From contig QMTN01000036.1 in the NCBI GenBank assembly GCA_003651105.1, positions 1-5,509 of the forward strand: a DNA stretch of 5,509 nucleotides. Reading direction: 5' to 3'. This stretch comes from Thermoplasmata archaeon (lineage in GTDB: Archaea > Thermoplasmatota > E2 > DHVEG-1 > B18-G2). A model generated the notes under the pieces. That model did no database searches and was not told where the DNA came from. It saw only the letters and a list, made by a program, of their open reading frames with translations. The position numbers were made by a program, and so were the translations under genes. Shown here piece by piece: positions 1 to 5,509 of the stretch (positions are counted from its first letter, which is position 1; every line of letters starts with the position of its first letter).

Positions 1-110
1 CCATAGCGGCGGGGAAACACCCGGTCCCATCCCGAACCCGGAAGTTAAGCCCGCCCGCGTACCGCCTTGTACTACGGTGCGCGAGCCCGTGGGAAGGGCG
101 GTTCGCTGTC
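1..110 (+). rRNA. rrf: 5S ribosomal RNA, 5' end cut off by the window
   Basis: The stretch beginning CCATAGCGGCGGGGAAACAC and running through the conserved GGTCCCATCCCGAACCCGGAAG and TTAAGCCCGCC blocks is the standard archaeal 5S core (loop B, helix III and loop C region). The later GTGCGCGAGCC and GGGAAGGGCGGTTCGC match the helix IV/V and 3' region. Roughly the first 7-10 nt, which form the 5' strand of helix I, lie outside the window. The 3' boundary near 110 is set by analogy with other archaeal 5S genes and could be off by a few bases. Whether this 5S ends an rRNA operon or stands alone cannot be seen from here. Confidence 0.95.
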
Positions 111-116
111 AAGCCA

Positions 117-136
117 TCTTCCTTTCATTTCCTTTT
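117..136 (+). terminator. Pyrimidine/T-rich tract after 5S rRNA, possible terminator
   Basis: Just after the 5S 3' end the plus strand is almost pure pyrimidine with several short T runs (positions 117-136). Archaeal RNA polymerase terminates at T-rich tracts in the non-template strand, often without a hairpin. The tract overlaps the 3' end and stop codon of the small minus-strand gene at 125-289, so its composition may partly reflect that gene's lysine codons. Weak call. Confidence 0.35.
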
Positions 137-289
137 GTAAAACCTGCATCTGTCCGGGCAACCGGAGGGATTGATCAAACCCTTCTCACAAGAAGGTATG
201 TAAAGGATGGATCTATCCACCTTATTCATGGAAAGGACGAAAACCTCTTTCTTCCAGGAGAAATACCTGCAATCCTTCTTCACGTGCAT
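125..289 (-). CDS. Small cysteine-rich protein, 54 aa (second of tandem pair), putative metal-binding
   Basis: I do not recognise a named family. Reading the minus strand from ATG at 289 to TGA at 127-125 gives 54 residues with four cysteines at 7, 34, 44 and 48, and a C-terminal CPDRCRFY signature. The cysteine spacing C-x9-C-P-x-x-C followed by two residues and Tyr is the same as in the gene just upstream (293-460). Both proteins also begin M-x-V-x-x-D-C with the first cysteine at residue 7 (counting the neighbour from its second ATG). This shared pattern is the best evidence that the frame is coding. Four conserved cysteines suggest one zinc or similar metal site (inference). No signal peptide or membrane segment is seen. 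A GGTGG lies 8 nt before the ATG, inside the end of the upstream gene, consistent with coupled translation. The gene is too short to be called with confidence by length alone. Confidence 0.68.
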   Translation of the reverse strand: MHVKKDCRYFSWKKEVFVLSMNKVDRSILYIPSCEKGLINPSGCPDRCRFYKRK

Positions 290-292
290 GAT

Positions 293-460
293 CTAGACCA
301 CCAGGCTCTTATCAGGTGTGTACCATTCACAATCCTCTGGGCATGAACCGTTTTCCATCCTGTTCAGGGCACAGTAGTATCTGATAATCTCCTTCCCATC
401 CGCCGGTATGAACTCTGCATCCTTTCTACAATGCTTGCAATCCACCCTCACCCTCATCAT
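293..460 (-). CDS. Small cysteine-rich protein, 55 aa (first of tandem pair), putative metal-binding
   Basis: Reading the minus strand from ATG at 460 to TAG at 295-293 gives 55 residues with cysteines at 8, 11, 30, 40 and 44: an N-terminal DCKHC and a C-terminal CPEDCEWY. Four of the five cysteines correspond to those of the downstream paralogue at 125-289; Cys11 is extra. A zinc-ribbon-like or other metal-binding miniprotein is the natural inference, but I recognise no specific family. There are two consecutive ATG codons (460 and 457). The first is 10 nt from a GGAG, while the second would place the first cysteine at residue 7, exactly as in the paralogue. The start lies about 40 nt downstream of tRNA-Asp on the same strand with no TATA-like element between, so co-transcription with the tRNA is plausible. 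The product is acidic toward its C-terminus and has no membrane segment. Confidence 0.7.
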   Translation of the reverse strand: MMRVRVDCKHCRKDAEFIPADGKEIIRYYCALNRMENGSCPEDCEWYTPDKSLVV

Positions 461-470
461 CCTCGTTAAT

Positions 471-474
471 CTCC
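471..474 (-). promoter_or_regulatory. Shine-Dalgarno GGAG for the first small cysteine-rich gene
   Basis: On the minus strand GGAG sits 10 nt before the ATG at 460. It matters because the plus-strand genes RAM, dphB and herA-like show no Shine-Dalgarno and appear leaderless, whereas this gene looks like an internal cistron on a leadered transcript. A GAGG directly abutting the ATG is too close to be useful for that start. Confidence 0.5.
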
Positions 475-479
475 AAGGG

Positions 480-490
480 AAAGAAAAAGA
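480..490 (-). terminator. T-rich tract after tRNA-Asp, possible (partial) terminator
   Basis: About a dozen nt after the tRNA discriminator base the minus strand reads TCTTTTTCTTT, a typical archaeal oligo-T termination or pausing signal. If it terminated fully, the small cysteine-rich genes just downstream would need their own promoter, and none is evident in the roughly 40-nt gap. Partial read-through or RNase Z processing of a longer transcript would reconcile the two. Confidence 0.4.
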
Positions 491-500
491 TTTTCATCGA

Positions 501-572
501 CGCCCCGGTCGGGATTTGAACCCGAGTCACGGGCTCGACAGGCCCGTATGATAACCGCTACACCACCGGGGC
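501..572 (-). tRNA. tRNA-Asp (anticodon GTC)
   Basis: The 72-nt minus-strand gene folds as a complete cloverleaf. The acceptor arms GCCCCGG and CCGGGGC pair over 7 bp. Positions 8-9 are TG, and the D arm is GTGTAGCGGTTATCATA. The anticodon arm is CGGGC-CTGTCGA-GCCCG with anticodon GTC, and the variable loop is TGAC. The T arm is TCGGG-TTCAAAT-CCCGA. The discriminator is G, as expected for aspartate tRNAs. CCA is not encoded, so it must be added by the CCA-adding enzyme. There is no intron. A TATA-like element lies about 30 nt upstream, between this gene and the divergent RAM gene, and a T-rich tract follows the 3' end. The two small cysteine-rich genes lie directly downstream on the same strand. 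Confidence 0.97.
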
Positions 573-598
573 TTCTTCCAAGAGAAATGGGATAGTGC

Positions 599-610
599 TT
601 TTATCTTATT
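599..610 (-). promoter_or_regulatory. TATA-like element of the tRNA-Asp promoter
   Basis: On the minus strand the AT-rich AATAAGATAAAA (610 to 599) is centred about 32 nt upstream of the mature tRNA 5' end. That fits an archaeal TATA box with a start site a few nt before the tRNA. Assigned by composition and distance only. Confidence 0.45.
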
Positions 611-630
611 CTCTGAAAAAACCTTCCTCG

Positions 631-646
631 TGGAAAAATCTTTAAG
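631..646 (+). promoter_or_regulatory. BRE/TATA-like promoter of the RAM-domain gene
   Basis: TGGAAAAATCTTTAAG combines a purine-rich BRE-like stretch with a TTTAA core centred about 26 nt before the ATG at 669. The spacing predicts transcription starting at or next to that codon, giving a leaderless message. No Shine-Dalgarno lies between. Confidence 0.5.
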
Positions 647-668
647 TTCTCTGGTATTCTCCATGGGC

Positions 669-914
669 ATGGCGGTGGGATTTGTACTTATAACCGTCAG
701 CCCGATGAAGGAAAAGGAGATCTTTGATAAGCTGTCATCGATTGAAGAGATAGCAGAGATATACCCTCTATTTGGAGAGTATGACATCCTTGCAAAGATC
801 GAGGCAAAGGATTTTGATGAGATAGGCTCGGTCGTCATAAAGAAGATAAGAGCAATACCTGGCGTGATAGATACTAAGACGTTGGTTTCCACAGAGAGCC
901 TGAAAGGAAAATGA
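669..914 (+). CDS. Stand-alone RAM-domain protein (Lrp/AsnC ligand-binding fold)
   Basis: This 81-residue protein matches the regulatory/effector half of Lrp/AsnC transcription factors (AsnC_trans_reg). It has an N-terminal beta strand (GFVLITVSP), a helix with IFDKL, then the hallmark IYPLFGEYDILAKIEA, a second helix, and a final IPGVIDTKTLVST strand. No helix-turn-helix precedes it, and only about 90 bp separate it from the divergent tRNA-Asp, so this is a stand-alone RAM protein rather than a full regulator. Family members oligomerise and bind amino acids or related effectors; stand-alone forms may modulate full-length Lrp proteins (established for the fold, inferred here). Starts at GTG 630 and ATG 663 are also open. 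ATG 669 is preferred because the TATA-like box at 641-646 lies about 26 nt upstream and family homology begins there; 663 would add only two residues. It ends with TGA, and the T-rich stretch after it (974-988) may terminate the transcript. Confidence 0.87.
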   Translation: MAVGFVLITVSPMKEKEIFDKLSSIEEIAEIYPLFGEYDILAKIEAKDFDEIGSVVIKKIRAIPGVIDTKTLVSTESLKGK

Positions 915-947
915 GCCAGAGGCTGATAGTTGCCAAGTGCCCTCCAT

Positions 948-964
948 TGGTTATGCAGTAACCA
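948..964 (+). repeat. Perfect 6-bp inverted repeat abutting the dphB TATA box
   Basis: TGGTTA-TGCAG-TAACCA is a 17-nt inverted repeat with perfect 6-bp arms, ending immediately before the AT-rich TATA-like element of dphB. It could be an operator covering the BRE position, or a hairpin which, with the T-rich stretch downstream (974-988), ends the RAM gene transcript. The sequence alone does not decide between these, and short arms of this size can occur by chance. Confidence 0.4.
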
Positions 965-977
965 TTATTAATATTTT
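965..977 (+). promoter_or_regulatory. TATA-like promoter element of dphB
   Basis: TTATTAATATTTT is centred about 23-26 nt before the ATG at 994, and no Shine-Dalgarno lies in between (the sequence is pyrimidine-rich). The arrangement fits a leaderless dphB transcript. A 7-base T run at 982-988 also lies in the gap and could serve as a terminator for the upstream gene. Confidence 0.5.
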
Positions 978-993
978 CTAATTTTTTTCCACC

Positions 994-1776
994 ATGTCGG
1001 GAGAGCTGGTGTTCGTGGGTTTAGGTTTGGGTAAAGGTGATCTCACTCTCAAAGCCCTTGATGTTCTGAGGAAGAGCGATGTGATCTTCTGCGAGATGTA
1101 CACATCCAAACCATCAGATTATTGCTTAGACGATCTCAGAGGATTGGTGAGGAAGGAGATACACATCCTGGATAGGAAGGAACTGGAGGAAGGACATGCC
1201 ATCATAGAGAGGGCGAAGGAAGAGAGGGTTGCCCTTCTCGTGGTTGGCGATCCAATGGCTGCAACTACCCATGTATCTTTGAGGATCGAGGCTGAGAAGA
1301 AGGGGATAAAGACGAGGATCATCAACGGGATAAGCGTACTCACCGCTGTACCGAGTATCCTCGGTTTACAGCACTACAAGTTTGGTAGAACAACAACCTT
1401 GGTATATCCGGAAAACAGCTACTATCCCCTCAGCCCTTATTATACCATAAAGGAGAACCTGGAAAGGGGTTTGCATACCCTTGTTCTGCTCGATATAAAC
1501 ATGGAAAAAGGGAGGTTGATGACCATAAGGGATGCCATCGATCTCCTCTTTGATATGGAGAACAGGGCTGGGGATGGGATAATAAGAGAAGACACCCTGA
1601 TGTGCGGTGTTGCAAGGGCGGGATCAGATGATTGTATAGCGAGATCGGCGCCGGCGAAGGTGCTGAGAGGAATCTATTTCGGAGATACACCCCACACCCT
1701 AGTTATACCGGGAAATCTGCATTTCATGGAAGAGGAAGCCCTGGAGCTGTTCTCGGGCTACAGGAAATTGCGATAG
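994..1776 (+). CDS. dphB: Diphthine synthase (DphB), diphthamide biosynthesis methyltransferase
   Basis: DphB uses S-adenosylmethionine to methylate the 3-amino-3-carboxypropyl group on the modified histidine of elongation factor 2, a middle step of diphthamide biosynthesis in the cytoplasm. The 260-residue protein is the usual archaeal length and reads along the family throughout. It has an N-terminal FVGLGLG (7-13), FCEMYTS (32-38), GDPMAATTH (85-93; SAM-binding loop of the tetrapyrrole-methylase-like fold), LQHYKFGRTTTLVYPE (125-140), HTLVLLDI (161-168), VARAGS (206-211) and PHTLVIPGNLH (233-243). The start is fixed by homology beginning at residue 5 and by the TATA-like box about 25 nt upstream; there is no ribosome-binding site, so it is probably leaderless. 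It ends with TAG, immediately followed by the promoter of the HerA-like gene. The other diphthamide genes (dph2, dph6) are not in this window. Confidence 0.95.
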   Translation: MSGELVFVGLGLGKGDLTLKALDVLRKSDVIFCEMYTSKPSDYCLDDLRGLVRKEIHILDRKELEEGHAIIERAKEERVALLVVGDPMAATTHVSLRIEAEKKGIKTRIINGISVLTAVPSILGLQHYKFGRTTTLVYPENSYYPLSPYYTIKENLERGLHTLVLLDINMEKGRLMTIRDAIDLLFDMENRAGDGIIREDTLMCGVARAGSDDCIARSAPAKVLRGIYFGDTPHTLVIPGNLHFMEEEALELFSGYRKLR

Positions 1777-1777
1777 G

Positions 1778-1787
1778 TTTTTAAATG
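1778..1787 (+). promoter_or_regulatory. TATA box of the HerA-like gene
   Basis: TTTTTAAATG begins one base after the dphB stop codon and is centred about 30 nt before ATG 1813. A start site near 1808-1810 would leave a leader of only a few nt. The interval before the ATG is pyrimidine-rich with no Shine-Dalgarno, so the HerA-like gene seems to have its own nearly leaderless promoter rather than relying only on dphB read-through. Confidence 0.6.
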
Positions 1788-1812
1788 GGAGCTCCTCTCG
1801 TACCTTGATCGA

Positions 1813-3612
1813 ATGCTGGAGCCAGCTGGCCTCATCTATGGGGATGTTGGATCGACCAGATTCAGCTTCATCGTGGAGGATAAGTCTATCCAGAGGTTCG
1901 ATTATATATCCGTCTATCACAAGGAAGGGACCGTCCTCGCACAGGTCATGGATATAAAGAGATACTCCGATCTATCTTACGAGAGCATAAGGGCATTATA
2001 TGGTAAGGATAAGACTCCAAAATACGTTGAGAGCGATCTCTCCGCGAAGGCGGAGGTCATCGGATACAGGGATGAGAGGGGTTTGCTCCAGACTCCGAGA
2101 ACGCCTTTCGAGATAGGTCAGCCCGTCTACAGGGCAAACGAATCCCTCATAAGGCACGTTCTCGGTCTCCATGCTGATGAGAAGGGAGGAGCCTATATAG
2201 GCTTGCTCAAGGGACATGATATACCGGTATACCTCTCGATAGATACCATGGTTCAGAAGCACGTTTGCATCCTGGCAAAGACCGGTGCGGGGAAGAGCTA
2301 TGCATGCGGTGTGATCGTGGAGGAGCTTCTCAAGAAGAAGATACCCGTGGTTATAATCGATACCCATGGAGAGTACGTATCTCTATCAGAGCCGAACAAA
2401 AACGAGAAGGATCTCAAGCATATGGACAGATTCAAGGTGAAACCCAGAGGCTACGCCAGCCAGGTCATGGAGTTCTCTCCTCTTCAGAAAAGAGGCAGAT
2501 CTGTGAGGCTGACCCTCAATGGAACAAACCTCGAAGCCAGAGAAATCTTGGATCTCCTCCACTCCAAACTCACCGGTCCCCAGATAGGCGTCCTGTACCA
2601 AGCTATAAAGGAGATAAAGGAGTTCAAGGAGAATTACACCCTCAGGGATATAATAGAAAGGGTCTCTGCATCAAAGAGTGGTGCAAAGTGGAATGTCATA
2701 ACCGCCCTAGATGCACTCGACTCAACAGGGATACTCTCCGAGAAGGGCGTTCCTCCTCAGGAGCTTGTCAAGAAAGGGAGATGCTCGGTCATAAACCTGA
2801 AAGGTGTTCCTCCAGATATTCAGGAGGTTGTGGTTGCGAGGTTGACCAAGGAGCTCTTTGATGCGAGGAAAGCTGGAATCATACCGCCCTTCATGTATGT
2901 GGTTGAGGAGGCACATAATTACTGCCCAGAGAGGGGTTTTGGTAATGCGGTGTCCTCATCCATACTCAGGACGGTCGCATCGGAAGGAAGAAAGTTCGGG
3001 ATGGGTCTGTGCGTCGTAAGCCAAAGGCCAGCAAAGGTCGATAAGAATGTTATCTCGCAGTGCAACACCCACATAATACTGAAGGTGACGAATCCAAACG
3101 ATCTGAGAGCGATCGTTCAATCCGTCGAAGGTTTAACCACCGATACCGCGGACGAGATCCAGAGGCTCCAAGTCGGCGTCGCCTTGGTTGCGGGCGGTAA
3201 CCTGGCGAAGCCCATAATGGTGGAGATAAGGGTGAGAGAGACGAGTCATGGTGGCAGATCCGTGACCATAATATCCGGAGAAGAGAGCGTACCGAGCTAC
3301 AAGCCATCAAGAGAGGAAAGGATGATCGCGGTTGCTCAGGAGAGGATAACCCCCGTGAAGCGGGAAAGGAAGCCGAGAAAGGCAGAGATCGTCCACAGGG
3401 TTGCCAACAGGCTGGGATGGGTAACAACGAGCACACCTGATGAGACCATAACCATCCTGTCCAATGAGGCGAAAAAGATGGGTGAGGATCCCTTCAAGTA
3501 TCTGCAGACCCTGGCGAAGCTCGGCGAGAAGTTCTGCAGGGAGGAACCGGATTGCAGGAGGTGTCCGATGAGGGAGAGGTGTAGGTACGCCTTAAGGAAG
3601 ATGATGGTATGA
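1813..3612 (+). CDS. HerA-family DNA translocase ATPase with an endonuclease III-like iron-sulfur C-terminal tail
   Basis: The 599-residue protein belongs to the HerA/FtsK-type ATPases, hexameric motors that translocate DNA. An N-terminal beta-rich segment (about 1-60, GLIYGDVGSTRFSF) fits a HAS-barrel. The motor follows: Walker A AKTGAGKS (155-162), IIDTHGEY (181-188), Walker B MYVVEEAHNY (361-370, acidic pair 365-366), EGRKFGMGL (391-399, candidate arginine finger) and VVSQRPAKV (401-409). A basic linker (about 496-523) leads to an unexpected tail. Residues 524-590 read like the C-terminal half of endonuclease III: VHRVANRLGWV, a TPDET stretch, then four cysteines at 575, 581, 584 and 590 (C-x5-C-x2-C-x5-C; the glycosylase pattern is C-x6-C-x2-C-x5-C). 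The helix-hairpin-helix and catalytic Lys are absent, and the catalytic Asp position appears to be Ala, so no glycosylase activity is expected; a [4Fe-4S] DNA-binding role is inferred. NurA, Mre11 and Rad50, the usual archaeal HerA partners, are not in the window. The stop overlaps the next gene by 4 bp. Confidence 0.9.
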   Translation: MLEPAGLIYGDVGSTRFSFIVEDKSIQRFDYISVYHKEGTVLAQVMDIKRYSDLSYESIRALYGKDKTPKYVESDLSAKAEVIGYRDERGLLQTPRTPFEIGQPVYRANESLIRHVLGLHADEKGGAYIGLLKGHDIPVYLSIDTMVQKHVCILAKTGAGKSYACGVIVEELLKKKIPVVIIDTHGEYVSLSEPNKNEKDLKHMDRFKVKPRGYASQVMEFSPLQKRGRSVRLTLNGTNLEAREILDLLHSKLTGPQIGVLYQAIKEIKEFKENYTLRDIIERVSASKSGAKWNVITALDALDSTGILSEKGVPPQELVKKGRCSVINLKGVPPDIQEVVVARLTKELFDARKAGIIPPFMYVVEEAHNYCPERGFGNAVSSSILRTVASEGRKFGMGLCVVSQRPAKVDKNVISQCNTHIILKVTNPNDLRAIVQSVEGLTTDTADEIQRLQVGVALVAGGNLAKPIMVEIRVRETSHGGRSVTIISGEESVPSYKPSREERMIAVAQERITPVKRERKPRKAEIVHRVANRLGWVTTSTPDETITILSNEAKKMGEDPFKYLQTLAKLGEKFCREEPDCRRCPMRERCRYALRKMMV

Positions 3613-4649
3613 GAAGGTGCATTATCCTGATGTTCGTCATCATCTTCCTTCTATCAGGCTGTATAGATATCGCGGATAGAGAGGTCAGGTACCGATCCGC
3701 ACCGATCTCTCTAGAATTCTCGATATCCTATGGTTACTACATTAACTCCAGCGGAGAAGGAAGATTGGTTATCGATTGTCTGATATTCCTTCCAAAACCC
3801 CTGAATGGATCTGTTCTCAACCTATCCATCATCGGGAATTACTCTCACGAGGAGGATGTGATCGGAGATAACCAAGCGGTGAGATGGAACTTCAGTGAGG
3901 AAGGCGGAAAGAAGATAAAGATAGGGGTGAGTGCAAGGGTCAGAACGAGCTCTTTTGCAACCGATCTCATCGCTGAAGGGTATGTAGATATGAGCAAGAT
4001 AGACGAGGATCTGAAGAGAAGGTTTTGCGGGAAGCAAAGAATAGATGATCTGGTGGTGATCCATCCAGATGATCCGATGATAAGGGATGTGGTTGGATCT
4101 GTCGGAGCATCGAACAACTCCTTTGAGATCGCTAAACGCCTGTTCAGGTGGCTGAAGAGGAATACCAAGTATTCCCACCACGATGGGGGCAAGTTTCCTC
4201 AGACGGATCTGCAAACCCTGAATCTTGGGATGGGAGACTGTGATGATCTCTCCATATTATACATATCCCTATGCAGGTCAGCTGGCATTCCAGCGAGGCT
4301 TGTCAAGGGTTACCTGATCAGGGAAATGGATGGAGGATACAGAGCAATACCCCATGCATGGGCTGAGGTATATGTTGGAAGCTGGTTACCCGTGGAGTGC
4401 GCAGGAACATCTGAAGATATAGATGTGGAGGTTCACCAGGATTTCGGGATCGAGACAGCCAATCACCTCAGGGTATACGTTGATGATGGTACAGATGAAA
4501 ACCTATCCCTATCCAGTAGAGGTGTGATGGTGAGGTACGAGAAGGGATTGGAGATAGATGTTGAGCCCTTTGTCGAGGTGAAAGATGTTGAGATCCTCGA
4601 GGTGGGTAGCCTGGTTGTGAGGAAGAATGGAGAGAGGCTCTACATCTAG
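3609..4649 (+). CDS. Secreted lipoprotein with transglutaminase-like (papain-fold) domain
   Basis: The 346-residue protein starts with a lipoprotein signal: Arg-Arg, a hydrophobic core, then lipobox LLSGC with the lipidated cysteine at 18. It is therefore predicted to be anchored on the outer face of the cytoplasmic membrane. Residues 25-130 form a strand-rich region typical of what precedes archaeal transglutaminase-like domains. The core (about 155-265) shows the catalytic cysteine in GMGDCDDLS (Cys211), the CRSAGIPARLVKGY helix-strand, and the catalytic histidine in HAWAEVYVGSWLPVE (His249). The third triad position, usually Asp, seems to be Glu263. Such domains act as proteases, cross-linking enzymes or amidases; substrate unknown. 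Seven N-x-S/T sequons (46, 66, 71, 77, 94, 169, 298) fit surface exposure. The ATG overlaps the HerA-like stop as ATGA, indicating translational coupling, and there is no strong ribosome-binding site. It ends with TAG 2 bp from the convergent cdc48 stop. Confidence 0.85.
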   Translation: MRRCIILMFVIIFLLSGCIDIADREVRYRSAPISLEFSISYGYYINSSGEGRLVIDCLIFLPKPLNGSVLNLSIIGNYSHEEDVIGDNQAVRWNFSEEGGKKIKIGVSARVRTSSFATDLIAEGYVDMSKIDEDLKRRFCGKQRIDDLVVIHPDDPMIRDVVGSVGASNNSFEIAKRLFRWLKRNTKYSHHDGGKFPQTDLQTLNLGMGDCDDLSILYISLCRSAGIPARLVKGYLIREMDGGYRAIPHAWAEVYVGSWLPVECAGTSEDIDVEVHQDFGIETANHLRVYVDDGTDENLSLSSRGVMVRYEKGLEIDVEPFVEVKDVEILEVGSLVVRKNGERLYI

Positions 4650-4651
4650 AA

Positions 4652-5509
<858 letters not shown>

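Noticed and set aside
293..295. TAG as a pyrrolysine codon
   Set aside because: dphB, the lipoprotein and cdc48 all end in TAG at expected lengths, so TAG works as a stop here; kept only as a low-level read-through question.
77..346. Plus-strand open frame of 89 codons starting inside the 5S gene
   Set aside because: It overlaps the 5S rRNA and lies antisense to the two cysteine-rich genes, shows no domain, and has no promoter or ribosome-binding site.
630..668. Longer RAM protein from GTG 630
   Set aside because: The extra residues would be encoded across the TATA-like box and have no family counterpart.
527..892. Minus-strand open frame of 121 codons
   Set aside because: It is antisense to the RAM gene and runs into tRNA-Asp; the translation has no recognisable family.
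2265..2861. Plus-strand open frame of 198 codons within the HerA-like gene
   Set aside because: It is a +1 shadow of a clearly coding frame, with low-complexity Arg/Gly-rich translation.

Overview
The window looks archaeal, most likely from a euryarchaeon. It carries a diphthine synthase, a Cdc48-type AAA+ ATPase, a HerA-type ATPase, a stand-alone RAM (Lrp/AsnC ligand-binding) protein and an archaeal-type 5S rRNA. AT-rich TATA-like boxes lie about 25-30 nt before three start codons, with no Shine-Dalgarno sequence between. Heavy AGG/AGA and ATA codon use would suit a thermophilic or Archaeoglobi/Methanomicrobia-like lineage, but I cannot assign a genus.

Layout: the 3' nine-tenths of a 5S rRNA gene opens the window (about 1-110, +). 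The next 390 bases are not empty. On the minus strand, tRNA-Asp(GTC) at 501-572 is followed by two very small cysteine-rich genes (293-460 and 125-289). These are tandem paralogues, in the same reading frame, separated only by one TAG and one sense codon. Divergent from the tRNA is a small RAM protein (669-914, +). Then come dphB (994-1776, +), a HerA-family ATPase (1813-3612, +) and, overlapping it by 4 bp, a secreted lipoprotein with a transglutaminase-like domain (3609-4649, +). A Cdc48 C-terminal portion (4652-5509, -) converges on the lipoprotein gene with a 2-bp gap and runs off the right edge.

Functional links: dphB acts on translation elongation factor 2, Cdc48 on protein unfolding, and the HerA-like ATPase on DNA. 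The last is the most unusual protein here. Its C-terminus (about residues 524-590) reads as the C-terminal half of endonuclease III, including a four-cysteine iron-sulfur-loop-like motif, but without the helix-hairpin-helix or the catalytic Lys/Asp. The ATGA overlap suggests that this ATPase and the transglutaminase-like lipoprotein are translated from one message, although their expected locations differ.

The strongest candidates for something undescribed are the HerA-EndoIII-tail chimera and the tRNA-linked pair of small cysteine-rich proteins. I see no CRISPR array, insertion sequence or integrase.
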